DNA from: Leucobacter chromiiresistens | GTDB lineage: Bacteria; Actinomycetota; Actinomycetes; Actinomycetales; Microbacteriaceae | Length of the DNA: 64,000 nucleotides | Assembly: GCF_900102345.1 (NCBI RefSeq) | Contig: NZ_FNKB01000001.1 | Coordinates: 62,001 to 126,000, forward strand | Direction: 5' to 3' | In this document: positions 17,415 through 26,675 of the stretch, piece by piece | How positions within the stretch are numbered: position 1 is the first letter of the stretch | How the letters are laid out: the number at the start of each line of letters is the position of its first letter | The notes under the pieces: model-generated | Database searches by the model: none | Seen by the model: only the letters and a program-made list of their open reading frames with translations | What the model was told of the DNA's origin: nothing | Translations under genes and position numbers: made by a program

Positions 17415-18319
17415 AGCACGCACGGAGCGCGGCGCCGCGAGCCCTGGTCTTCGGGGAGGCCCTCGTCGATGTGATCGACGGCACCGCGTTCCCCGGCGGC
17501 TCGCCGCTCAACGTCGCGGTCGGGCTCAGCCGCCTCGGCGTCGACACGACCCTCGCCGCGCGGTTCGGCGACGACGCGCACGGCGACCGCATCGCGCAGC
17601 ACCTCGCCGCTTCGTCGGTCGCGTTCGCCAAGCCCGTCGCCGGGGCCGAGACGTCGCGGGCCGAGGTCTCGCTCGATGCGACGGGGCAGGCCCGGTACCG
17701 CTTCGTGCTCGACTCCGAGCTGCCGCGCATGCCGCTCGACGGCATCGACCTGGTGCACGCCGGCTCGCTCGGGGCCGTGCTCGCCCCCGGCGCCGCAGCC
17801 GTGGCCGACGCCTTCGACGATCCCGGCGCCCGCCTGCGCAGCTACGACCCGAACATCCGGCCCGATCTCATGCAGGATCACGGCGCGACGCTCGACCGGG
17901 TCGAGCGCCTCGCCGCCCGCAGTCACATCGTGAAGCTGAGCGACGAGGACGCCGCCTGGCTCTACCCCGAGACGGACCCCGACGACGTACTGGCGCGCCT
18001 GCTCGCCCTCGGCGCTCCGCTCGCCGTCGTGACTCGCGGCGGCGCGGGCTGCAGCGCGCGCTTCGGCGGCGAGCGCCTCGACGTGCCCGCCGAACGCGTG
18101 ACCGTCGTCGACACGGTCGGCGCCGGGGACTCGTTCATGGCGGCGCTGCTCGCCGCGGTGCTCGACGGGCCGCTCGGCGACGCCCTGCTCGACGGGCGCC
18201 CGCTCGATGCGGCGCACGTCGAGGGCGCGCTGCGCTTCGCGGTGCGGGCCGCCGCCGTCACGGCTTCTCGGGCCGGCGCGAATCCGCCGTGGACGCGCGA
18301 GCTCGCCGGGGGTGCCTGA
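17411..18319 (+). CDS. PfkB-family carbohydrate kinase
   Basis: 302 residues from a GTG that overlaps the SDR stop. PfkB signatures are both present: GGSPLNVAVGLSRLG near 28 (substrate side) and DTVGAGDSFMAALL near 236 (catalytic Asp and anion hole). YDPNIRPDLM and VVTRGGAG are typical of fructokinase-like members. It phosphorylates a ketose or related sugar with ATP. As the third gene of the regulator-SDR-kinase unit it would trap the SDR product as a phosphate, which may also be the signal sensed by the regulator. Fructokinase versus another ketokinase cannot be told from sequence. Confidence 0.87.
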   Translation: MKHARSAAPRALVFGEALVDVIDGTAFPGGSPLNVAVGLSRLGVDTTLAARFGDDAHGDRIAQHLAASSVAFAKPVAGAETSRAEVSLDATGQARYRFVLDSELPRMPLDGIDLVHAGSLGAVLAPGAAAVADAFDDPGARLRSYDPNIRPDLMQDHGATLDRVERLAARSHIVKLSDEDAAWLYPETDPDDVLARLLALGAPLAVVTRGGAGCSARFGGERLDVPAERVTVVDTVGAGDSFMAALLAAVLDGPLGDALLDGRPLDAAHVEGALRFAVRAAAVTASRAGANPPWTRELAGGA

Positions 18320-18440
18320 GCTCGGCGGTGCGCGCCGGGCTCGGCGGTGCGCGGCGGTGCCTGTCGCGCCGTCGGCAGGTCTCGCTGGGTGGCGGCTCCA
18401 TTTCCAGCCACTTCATAGCAAACAATCAGAGACTGGGATC

Positions 18441-19142
18441 ATGAACACTCAGCCAAAAGGACCCAGGATTCTCATCGTCGATGACGAGCCCAGCATCCGC
18501 GAGCTGCTCAGCACGAGTCTGCGCTTCGCCGGGTTCGGCGTTCGCGCGGTCGGCAACGGCGCGCAGACCATCTCGGCGGTGCTCGAGGAGGAGCCCGATC
18601 TCATCGTGCTCGACGTCATGCTGCCCGACATGAACGGTTTCAGCGTCACGAAGCGGCTGCGCTCAGCCGGGTACACGGCCCCGATCATCTTCCTCACGGC
18701 GAAGGACGACACGGAGGACAAGGTCGAGGGCCTCACCGTCGGCGGCGACGACTACGTGACGAAGCCGTTCAGCCTCGACGAGATCATCGCCCGCATCAAG
18801 GCGGTGCTGCGGCGCACCATCCAGGAGGACGAGGACTCGGTGCTCAGCGTCGGCCCGATCACGATGGATCAGGACACGCACGAGGTGACCGTGCAGGGGG
18901 CCTCGGTCGAGCTCTCCCCCACGGAGTTCAAGCTGCTGCGCTATCTCATGCAGAACGCGAACCGGGTGCTCTCGAAGGCCCAGATCCTCGATCACGTCTG
19001 GGAGTACGACTTCAACGGCGACGCCGGCATCGTGGAGTCGTACATCTCGTACCTGCGGCGCAAGCTCGATCCGCTGACCGAGGAGTCGCTGATCCAGACG
19101 AAGCGCGGCTTCGGCTACATGCTGAAGACCGAAGTCAAGTAG
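18441..19142 (+). CDS. OmpR-family response regulator
   Basis: 233 residues. Receiver domain 9-120 with acidic pocket VDDE, phospho-acceptor Asp58 in IVLDVMLPDMNG, conserved Thr (FLTAKDD) and Lys (YVTKPF). A winged-helix C-terminal domain covers 135-230 (LSPTEFKLLRYLMQNANRVLSKAQIL). The MprA/TcrA-like subgroup is likely. The histidine kinase gene begins one base after its stop, so the pair is one operon. The 121-bp gap upstream shows no clear promoter; only a weak GGGA precedes the ATG. Target genes are not visible here. Confidence 0.92.
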   Translation: MNTQPKGPRILIVDDEPSIRELLSTSLRFAGFGVRAVGNGAQTISAVLEEEPDLIVLDVMLPDMNGFSVTKRLRSAGYTAPIIFLTAKDDTEDKVEGLTVGGDDYVTKPFSLDEIIARIKAVLRRTIQEDEDSVLSVGPITMDQDTHEVTVQGASVELSPTEFKLLRYLMQNANRVLSKAQILDHVWEYDFNGDAGIVESYISYLRRKLDPLTEESLIQTKRGFGYMLKTEVK

Positions 19143-19143
19143 C

Positions 19144-20640
19144 GTGGCTCGGCCCAACTGGTCGGAGCGTTGGGCCGACGTCTCGCTGCGGGCGAAGATC
19201 ACGGGCGTCACGGTCTTCATCCTCTTCCTCGGGCTCATCGTGGCGGGCGTCGGCACGCTCGCGGTGCTGCAGCCGATGCTGACGTCGAATCAGACTCAGG
19301 CGCTCGAGCGGCTGCGCGAGAACCCGACCCCGGCGCTGCGCCCCTACGCCAACTTCAACGGGCTCACCCCTGAAGACATCACGCAGGCGCCGAGCGGGTA
19401 CTACGTGGCGCTGCTCGACGCCGATGGCAATGTGATCCGCGACAACACGCGAGATCAGGATCGGAAGACGCTGCCCGCAGTGACGGGCATCACCCTCGAC
19501 TCGGTGATGTCGGAGTACCAGTCGGCGCTCATCGGGCTGCGTTCCGCTGATGGCGTGAAGTGGAACGCGATCGTCAAGCCGATCTATCAGGAGGGGCAGG
19601 CGGCCGGCACGCTGCTCATCGCCTCCTCGACCGCTCCGGTGACGCAGACGGTCGCGCAGTACATCATCATCTTCACCGGGTTCGGCATCGCGGTGATCCT
19701 GCTCGGGGCCGCGCTCACCCGCCTGCTCGTCACGGCCACGTTCCTGCCGCTGGCGGAGGTCGAGCGCACCGCGCTCGAGATCGCGCGCGGCGACTACTCG
19801 AAGCGCATCATGATCTCGAGCCCGCATACCGAGGTCGGGCACCTCGGCCAGTCGCTCAACATCATGCTCGATCGGCTCGATGGCTCGCTCGAGGACCAAT
19901 CGCGCACGATCGAGCGGATGCGGCGCTTCATCGGCGACGCCAGCCACGAGCTGCGCACTCCCCTGGTGTCGGTGCGCGGCTACGCGGAGCTGTACCGCAT
20001 GGGGGCGCTGCAGGAGGAGGAGAACGTCGCCCAGGCGATGGAGCGCATCGAGAAGGAGGCGATCCGCATGACCTCGCTCGTCGAGGATCTGCTCGCGCTC
20101 GCACGTCTCGACGAGCGCCGCCCGCTGGCGCTCGCCGCACTCCCCCTGAATCAGCTCGCCACCGACGCCGCGCTCGATGCGCGGGCGCAGGCCCCGGATC
20201 GTGAGGTGACCGTCGTCACCGATCCGGCGGAGCCGACGGTGATCGGCGACGAGCACAAGGTGCGGCAGCTCATGACGAACCTGCTGGGCAACGCCATGCG
20301 GCACACCCCTGATGGCGGGCCGATCGAGCTCGTCGTGTCGCACCCGACCCCCGAGCCCGGCGCGAAGCCGTTCGCGCGCTTCGAGATCGTCGACCACGGG
20401 GAGGGCGTGCCCGAGCAGATCCGCGACAAGATCTTCGGCCGCTTCTGGCGCGCGGACACCTCCCGCAACCGCGAGACCGGCGGCTCGGGGCTCGGCCTCG
20501 CGATCGTCAAGTCGATCGTCGACGCGCACGGCGGGTCGGTGAGCGTGCACGAGACGCCGGGCGGGGGCGCCACGTTCCGCGTGGACCTGCCGAGTGCGGA
20601 GGCCTCGGACGACACGGTCCCGGTCCCCCGCCTCCCCTGA
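19144..20640 (+). CDS. Sensor histidine kinase
   Basis: 498 residues from GTG. First membrane segment about 17-42 (ITGVTVFILFLGLIVAGVGTL), an extracellular sensor of about 130 residues, second segment near 172-195, then HAMP, HisKA with the phospho-acceptor His in FIGDASHELRTPLVSVRGYAEL near 267, and HATPase_c with NLLGNAMRHTP, DHGEGVP and GGSGLGLAI. It should autophosphorylate and pass phosphate to Asp58 of the partner regulator. The stimulus is not readable. A palindromic repeat (20671-20737) follows 30 bp after the stop. Confidence 0.92.
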   Translation: MARPNWSERWADVSLRAKITGVTVFILFLGLIVAGVGTLAVLQPMLTSNQTQALERLRENPTPALRPYANFNGLTPEDITQAPSGYYVALLDADGNVIRDNTRDQDRKTLPAVTGITLDSVMSEYQSALIGLRSADGVKWNAIVKPIYQEGQAAGTLLIASSTAPVTQTVAQYIIIFTGFGIAVILLGAALTRLLVTATFLPLAEVERTALEIARGDYSKRIMISSPHTEVGHLGQSLNIMLDRLDGSLEDQSRTIERMRRFIGDASHELRTPLVSVRGYAELYRMGALQEEENVAQAMERIEKEAIRMTSLVEDLLALARLDERRPLALAALPLNQLATDAALDARAQAPDREVTVVTDPAEPTVIGDEHKVRQLMTNLLGNAMRHTPDGGPIELVVSHPTPEPGAKPFARFEIVDHGEGVPEQIRDKIFGRFWRADTSRNRETGGSGLGLAIVKSIVDAHGGSVSVHETPGGGATFRVDLPSAEASDDTVPVPRLP

Positions 20641-20670
20641 GCCGCTGCCGCGCGCTGGGGCCGCGCTCCG

Positions 20671-20737
20671 GCAGTGGATCCTGTCGCGAGCGGAGCTTCG
20701 TGCCCGCAATGCACCCGCTCGACGCAGGATCCACTGC
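20671..20737. repeat. Palindromic repeat element, copy A
   Basis: A 67-bp unit with perfect 13-bp terminal inverted repeats (GCAGTGGATCCTG, 20671-20683 and 20725-20737) and a nested GAGCGG/CCGCTC pair (20688-20693 with 20715-20720). Its right half matches copies B and D (shared word near aatgcaYccgct followed by GGATC). It lies between the convergent histidine-kinase and DUF559 genes and might also act as a terminator. Confidence 0.75.
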
Positions 20738-20744
20738 ACGGCCG

Positions 20745-21578
20745 TCATGCGCGGCCGCCCGGGCCTCCCGCGAGCTGCGCCTGCGCGACGGCCATCATCA
20801 CGAGCCGCTGCACCTCCGGCCAGTCCTCGAAGACCTGTCGATACGAGACTCGAATGCAGAAGTACCCGTCGAGGGCTTCGATCGCGTCGTTGAGATTGTC
20901 GCGATCGCGTTGTCGCCCGGTGTGCGTCGCGCCGTCGACTTCCAGAATCACGCATCGTTCGATGAGGAAGTCGACTGGGCGCCCCCTGACGATCGCCTGT
21001 GGAACGTCGTGCAGGCGCAGCCGCCGCAGTCGCTGCAGCACATACGTCTCCACTCCTGACCCGGAGTGCGGACTGCATCGCTCCAGGAGTCGCCGTGCGG
21101 CTCCCCGGAAGGGGAGCCGGGCGAGCGCAGGGCGGGAGACGAGCCCGCTGTGCAGTGCGGACTCCCAGATCGCGAGAGCCTCATCCGGCGGCTGACAGGT
21201 GGCGACGTAATTGAGCGCGTTCTCGATCGAGTCGATGATCGCGAACGGCTCGCGTCGGACGACGGCCCCGCCCCAGTGCACCCGATGCGGCCCGCGGGGC
21301 GCGTGCTGCTTCGGCGACCGCGTCGCGAGGTGGAGCCCGCCGGAACGACGCACCCACAGGTCACGTCTGCGCGCGAGCGTCACACACGTCACCACCATGC
21401 CGCGCTGCGCGGCGAGCACGAGCTCCCGATCCGCATCCGGCAGCGCGATCCAGCCGCGCGCCGGCCGCATGACCGCTCCCGCTGCGCAGGCGGAGGCGAT
21501 GGCGTGCGCAGAATACCCGCGCTGCATGAGATCGGTCGATCGCAGCAGACCGCCCGCCCGATGAAGTTCTGCTCGCAT
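20745..21578 (-). CDS. DUF559-domain protein with AbiEi-like N-terminal part (nuclease fold)
   Basis: 277 residues. The N-terminal 60 residues (GGLLRSTDLMQRGYSAHAIASACAAGAVMRPARGWI) look like the winged-helix AbiEi antitoxin-type domain. The C-terminal part (about 180-270) resembles DUF559/Vsr-like nucleases: GVETYVLQRLRRL, VDFLIERCVILEVDG (likely catalytic acidic residues) and a final F-x-IRVSYRQVFEDW segment. The ATG at 21578 has GGAG eight bases upstream; an ATG at 21584 would be too close to it. No cognate toxin gene is adjacent. The gene is bracketed by palindromic repeats A and B in the same orientation. Function unknown; defence or repeat processing are possibilities. Confidence 0.72.
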   Translation of the reverse strand: MRAELHRAGGLLRSTDLMQRGYSAHAIASACAAGAVMRPARGWIALPDADRELVLAAQRGMVVTCVTLARRRDLWVRRSGGLHLATRSPKQHAPRGPHRVHWGGAVVRREPFAIIDSIENALNYVATCQPPDEALAIWESALHSGLVSRPALARLPFRGAARRLLERCSPHSGSGVETYVLQRLRRLRLHDVPQAIVRGRPVDFLIERCVILEVDGATHTGRQRDRDNLNDAIEALDGYFCIRVSYRQVFEDWPEVQRLVMMAVAQAQLAGGPGGRA

Positions 21579-21756
21579 GCTCATAGCTCCATCGTGGTCG
21601 CTGAGAGCAGCGATCTCCCCTGCGAGAAGCCCATCTGTGAACAACGCAACGGACCGACCGGCGGTCGAGGTCTGTGAGCGGATCTTGCGGCACCACTGCC
21701 CACCGATCCTCCCCACGCACCGCGATCCTCGCATCGCGGCCGCACCTCTTCGCGCT

Positions 21757-21828
21757 CATGCAGTGGATCCGGCCCGATGCAGGGCCTGAGGAGGAAATGC
21801 ATCCGCTGGCAGCCGGATCTCCTGCATG
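21757..21828. repeat. Palindromic repeat element, copy B
   Basis: A 72-bp unit with 16-bp imperfect terminal inverted repeats (21757-21772, 21813-21828; two mismatches). The right part, GCATCCGCTgGcAGCC followed by GGATCTCCTGCATG, matches copy D nearly base for base. Same orientation as copy A, 1.1 kb away, with the DUF559 gene between them. Confidence 0.75.
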
Positions 21829-21905
21829 AAGCGCACGCGAGCGCCGCCCGCTGAGCAGACCCCCCGCAGAGCACCCGCGCGGCAACAGGCGCCCGAAAAC
21901 GCGAA

Positions 21906-21935
21906 CAGGGGCCGCGCCCGAAGGCGCGACCCCTG
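21906..21935 (-). terminator. groEL terminator
   Basis: A 13-bp stem with one mismatch (CAGGGGCCGCGCC, 21906-21918, against 21923-21935), loop CGAA, 14 bp after the groEL stop. Confidence 0.75.
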
Positions 21936-21948
21936 CAAGCAGCGGGAC

Positions 21949-23669
<1,721 letters not shown>

Positions 23670-23677
23670 GTCTCATT

Positions 23678-23704
23678 TTGGCACTCTGCCACGTCGAGTG
23701 CAAG
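23678..23704. promoter_or_regulatory. CIRCE-like operator 2
   Basis: TTGGCACTC-N9-GAGTGCAAG, three mismatches to CIRCE, centred 35 bp upstream of the first operator. Spacing and half-site identity support a second, weaker HrcA site. Confidence 0.75.
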
Positions 23705-23767
23705 CGTGTCTGCTCGCGCGCAGCGAACACGCGGGGAACGGGCGGTGACGGGTTCGTGCGCGCCCCG

Positions 23768-24604
23768 TCACCCGGAGACGGAGCCGCCCACCGCGGGGTC
23801 GGTCGGAGCGCCGGTTGCGGGGTCGATGGGGAATCCGGTTGCGGGATCGATGTCCCAGCCGGTCGCGGGATCGATGTCGAGGCCGGTCTCCGGGTTGATC
23901 TCGAGACCCGTGTCGGGGTTCGTCTCCCGCGCCGGGGCCTCCTCGCCGTCGGCCTCCGCGTCGGCGTCGGCGTCGGCGTCGGTCGCATTGTCGGCGCTGC
24001 CCTCGGTCATCTGCGCCGCCTCCTCGAGCCCCGGGCCCGAGTAGTCCGCCCCGAGCAGCACGACGAGACGCACGTCGTACTCCGCGTACTCGTCGGAGGT
24101 GTAGGTCGACACGCCGCCGAGCTTCTCGGCGAGGCCGGCCGCCGCCGCCTCGTCGTCGGGGTTCGAGTAGAAGACCGCCGAGATGTCGACGTCGGTGGTC
24201 GCCGCGCTTCCCGAGAACTGGATCTTGCCCCACTCCTCGCTGGTCACGATCTGGTCGAGCGCGGCGGCGAGGTTCTCGGTGGGCGTTCCGTTGAGGATCG
24301 CGATGGTCGCCTCGGGGTCGAGCTCGGCTGTCACGCTCGGCTGCGCCGATCCCGAGGAGGTGCCCGACGACGTGAGCGGCAGCTTGCCCGATCCGCCGGT
24401 GTTCTGCACCACGAGGATGCCGATGGTCGTGAGCACCGCGAACCCGAGGAGGCCGGCGATGAGGTACTGCCAGATGTAGCGGGGGCGCGCGGTGACGCGG
24501 TGGGCGCCGACGCGGCCGGACTGCTGCAGGCGATCGAAGCGATCCTCCGGGTACGACTGCCGGGCAGCGGAGTGCTTGACCTCGTCGTCAGTCGGTCGCG
24601 TCAC
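23768..24604 (-). CDS. LytR_C-domain membrane protein with octapeptide-repeat tail
   Basis: 278 residues from GTG (AAGGGG upstream). A cytoplasmic basic N-terminus, one membrane segment (about 43-67, YLIAGLLGFAVLTTIGILVV), then an extracellular LytR_C domain (about 98-190, ATIAILNGTPTENLAAALDQI through YDVRLVVLLGADYSGPG) as found after LytR-CpsA-Psr cell-wall ligases. A short acidic Asp/Ala run is followed by six tandem octapeptides of type (D/N)PxTGxxI (about 229-276). It is probably cell-wall associated; the ligase domain itself is absent. Function of the repeats is unknown. Confidence 0.82.
   Translation of the reverse strand: MTRPTDDEVKHSAARQSYPEDRFDRLQQSGRVGAHRVTARPRYIWQYLIAGLLGFAVLTTIGILVVQNTGGSGKLPLTSSGTSSGSAQPSVTAELDPEATIAILNGTPTENLAAALDQIVTSEEWGKIQFSGSAATTDVDISAVFYSNPDDEAAAAGLAEKLGGVSTYTSDEYAEYDVRLVVLLGADYSGPGLEEAAQMTEGSADNATDADADADAEADGEEAPARETNPDTGLEINPETGLDIDPATGWDIDPATGFPIDPATGAPTDPAVGGSVSG
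23787..23930 (-). repeat. 24-bp tandem repeat, six units
   Basis: Six in-frame 24-bp units encode the octapeptides NPDTGLEI, NPETGLDI, DPATGWDI, DPATGFPI, DPATGAPT and DPAVGGSV at the C-terminus of the LytR_C protein. Inner units are the most alike, which is typical of expansion by unequal exchange. Confidence 0.85.
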
Positions 24605-24701
24605 GCGGTGCCCCTTCAGATGTCGCTGGTATCGAGCCGAACTCGCGCACTGCGAGATACTGACACCCTACAGCGGCCCGCCTGCCAGAAGGGTGACAGC
24701 G

Positions 24702-25511
24702 TCAGAGTGCGCGTCTCGGGATCACGATCGGCCGCCCCGTATCGGGGTCGGGCAGCACGCGCACCGCCGCCCCGTAGACCTCGGCGATGCGGCTCTCGGT
24801 GAGCACCTCCCCCGGCGCTCCGCGGGCGACGAGCGCACCGTGTGCGAGGATCGCGATCTCGTCGGCGTACGCGCCGGCGAGCGACAGGTCGTGCAGCACG
24901 ATGATCACCGCGCGCCCCTGCTCGGCCAGCCCGCGGGCGATCTGCAGCACCGCCTCCTGGTGCTTGAGATCGAGCGCGGCCGTCGGTTCGTCGAGCAGCA
25001 CCACCCGGGTCTCCTGGGCGAGCACCCGCGCGAGCGACACGCGCGCCTTCTCGCCGCCCGAGAGGTGGGGGAAGCCGCGCTGGGTGAGGTGGCCGACGTC
25101 GGCGGCGGCGGTGGCCTCGCGGATGGCCCGCTCGTCGTCGTCCGCTTCGGGGGTGCCGATCCACGGGGCGCGCCCCATGTCGATGACCTGCTGCGCGGTG
25201 AACGAGAACGCGACCTGGTTGGCCTGCAGCAGCACGGCCCGCGCGCGGGCCAGGTCGCGGGCGCGCCACTCGGCGAGGTCGCGCCCGGCGAGTTCGACGG
25301 TGCCGCTGGTCGGCTCGACGTCGCCGGAGAGCACACTGAGGAGCGTCGACTTGCCCGCGCCGTTCGGCCCCACGAGCGCGAGCACCTCGCCGTAGCGCAC
25401 GTCCATCGTCACTTCCGCGAGGATCGGCACCGAGCCGACGTGGAAGCCAACGCCGGCGACCCGCTGGGCGACGGCGCCGCGCTCCGTCGCCGGTTCGTTC
25501 GCGGCGCTCAT
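24702..25511 (-). CDS. hmuV: Haem ABC transporter ATP-binding protein
   Basis: 269 residues. Walker A GPNGAGKST near 49, Q-loop QANQVAF near 96, signature LSGGEKARVSLARVL near 147, Walker B VVLLDEPTAALD near 170, switch His in VLHDLSLAGAYAD. Typical of FecE/HmuV ATPases that drive import of haem or siderophores. It overlaps the permease stop by 4 bases (ATGA) and is the last gene of the haem operon. The haem assignment follows from the HtaA-domain genes upstream. Confidence 0.9.
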   Translation of the reverse strand: MSAANEPATERGAVAQRVAGVGFHVGSVPILAEVTMDVRYGEVLALVGPNGAGKSTLLSVLSGDVEPTSGTVELAGRDLAEWRARDLARARAVLLQANQVAFSFTAQQVIDMGRAPWIGTPEADDDERAIREATAAADVGHLTQRGFPHLSGGEKARVSLARVLAQETRVVLLDEPTAALDLKHQEAVLQIARGLAEQGRAVIIVLHDLSLAGAYADEIAILAHGALVARGAPGEVLTESRIAEVYGAAVRVLPDPDTGRPIVIPRRAL

Positions 25512-26578
25512 GCCCAGCCCCCCGATCGGCGTCGGTTGCGTCTGATCAGCCAGAAGAAGAAGGGGCCGCCGACGAGCGAGGTGAGCATGCCGATCGGCAG
25601 ATCCGCCCCGTCGACGAGCGTGCGGGCGAGCAGATCCGCGTAGATCAGCAGCACGGCGCCTCCGAGCAGCGAGCAGATCAGCAGGAGCCGGTGGGCGGGC
25701 CCGAGGATCATGCGCATGAGGTGCGGCACGACGAGGCCGACGAACGAGATCACCCCGACGAACGCGACGCCGACGCCGGTGAGCAGGGCGACGACCACGA
25801 TCGACACGATGCGCAGCCGCTCGACGCGCACGCCGAGGTGCGACGCGGTGCGGTCGCCGAGGGAGAGCAGGTCGTACTGCTGGGCGAACAGGATCGCGAC
25901 GACGGCGGCCGCCGCGGAGACGATCGCCACGATGCCGGCCTCGTTCCAGCGCGAGCCGTTGAGCGATCCCAGCTGCCAGAACACGATCTGCTCGCGGCTG
26001 GCGGTGTCGCCGATGAACGTGAAGAGCGCGAGACCCGCCCCCGCGAACGCGTTGATGGCGACGCCGGTGAGCAGCAGCGTGACGATCTCGGTTCTGCCCT
26101 GGGCGCGCGCGGTGAGGTACACGACGAACGTCGCCGCGAGGCCCCCGAGGAACGCGAAGATCGCGACGGTCCAGCCGCCGAATGCGGTGATGCCGAGCGT
26201 GATGGACGCCGAGGCGCCGAGCGCGGCTCCCGAGGAGACGCCGACGACGCCGGGTTCGGCGAGCGGGTTGCCGAAGATCGCCTGCATCACGGCACCGGCG
26301 ACGGCGAGGGCGGCGCCGACGAGCAGCGACATGACGACGCGCGGGAATCGGATCTGCCAGAGCGTGCGGTCCATAAGCTCATCGGCGGGCGCCCACGCGT
26401 TGTCGATGCCCATCCTCCGCAGCACCGATCCCACCACTTCGGCTGGTCCGATGGAGAGCTGGCCGAGTCCGGCGGAGAGGAGGATGCCGACGACCATGAG
26501 GATCACCGCTGCGGTGATGACGATGGCGCCGCGGCTCGCGCTGCGGCGACCGGCGGTGCTCGATACGAGGTGCGTCAC
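25508..26578 (-). CDS. hmuU: Haem ABC transporter permease, FecCD family
   Basis: 356 residues with about nine hydrophobic segments. FecCD signatures include VVMSLLVGAALAVAGAVMQAIFGNPLAEPGVVGVSSGAA-type sequence near 80-120, GVAINAFAGAG near 170 and GVISFVGLVVPHLMR near 278. It forms the membrane channel of the haem importer with HmuV (4-base overlap) and HmuT (97 bp upstream). Confidence 0.9.
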   Translation of the reverse strand: MTHLVSSTAGRRSASRGAIVITAAVILMVVGILLSAGLGQLSIGPAEVVGSVLRRMGIDNAWAPADELMDRTLWQIRFPRVVMSLLVGAALAVAGAVMQAIFGNPLAEPGVVGVSSGAALGASASITLGITAFGGWTVAIFAFLGGLAATFVVYLTARAQGRTEIVTLLLTGVAINAFAGAGLALFTFIGDTASREQIVFWQLGSLNGSRWNEAGIVAIVSAAAAVVAILFAQQYDLLSLGDRTASHLGVRVERLRIVSIVVVALLTGVGVAFVGVISFVGLVVPHLMRMILGPAHRLLLICSLLGGAVLLIYADLLARTLVDGADLPIGMLTSLVGGPFFFWLIRRNRRRSGGWA

Positions 26579-26675
26579 GTGGTGCTCTCTCTGGCTGAGG
26601 GGTGCCGTTCGCGACCGGATCCGGGCGGGCGCGAACCCCCAGTCTACCGGCGTCGCCCGGCTCGGGCGGTGCCCG

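Larger units (their letters stand above)
21579..21948. other. 370-bp intergenic region
   Basis: Upstream region of the DUF559 gene and downstream region of groEL. It holds palindromic repeat B and the groEL terminator. No further coding sequence with codon bias like the neighbours is visible. Confidence 0.6.

Noticed and set aside
20745-21578. Toxin-antitoxin pair (AbiEi with AbiEii)
   Set aside because: No nucleotidyltransferase toxin gene lies next to the AbiEi-like gene; neighbours are a histidine kinase and groEL.
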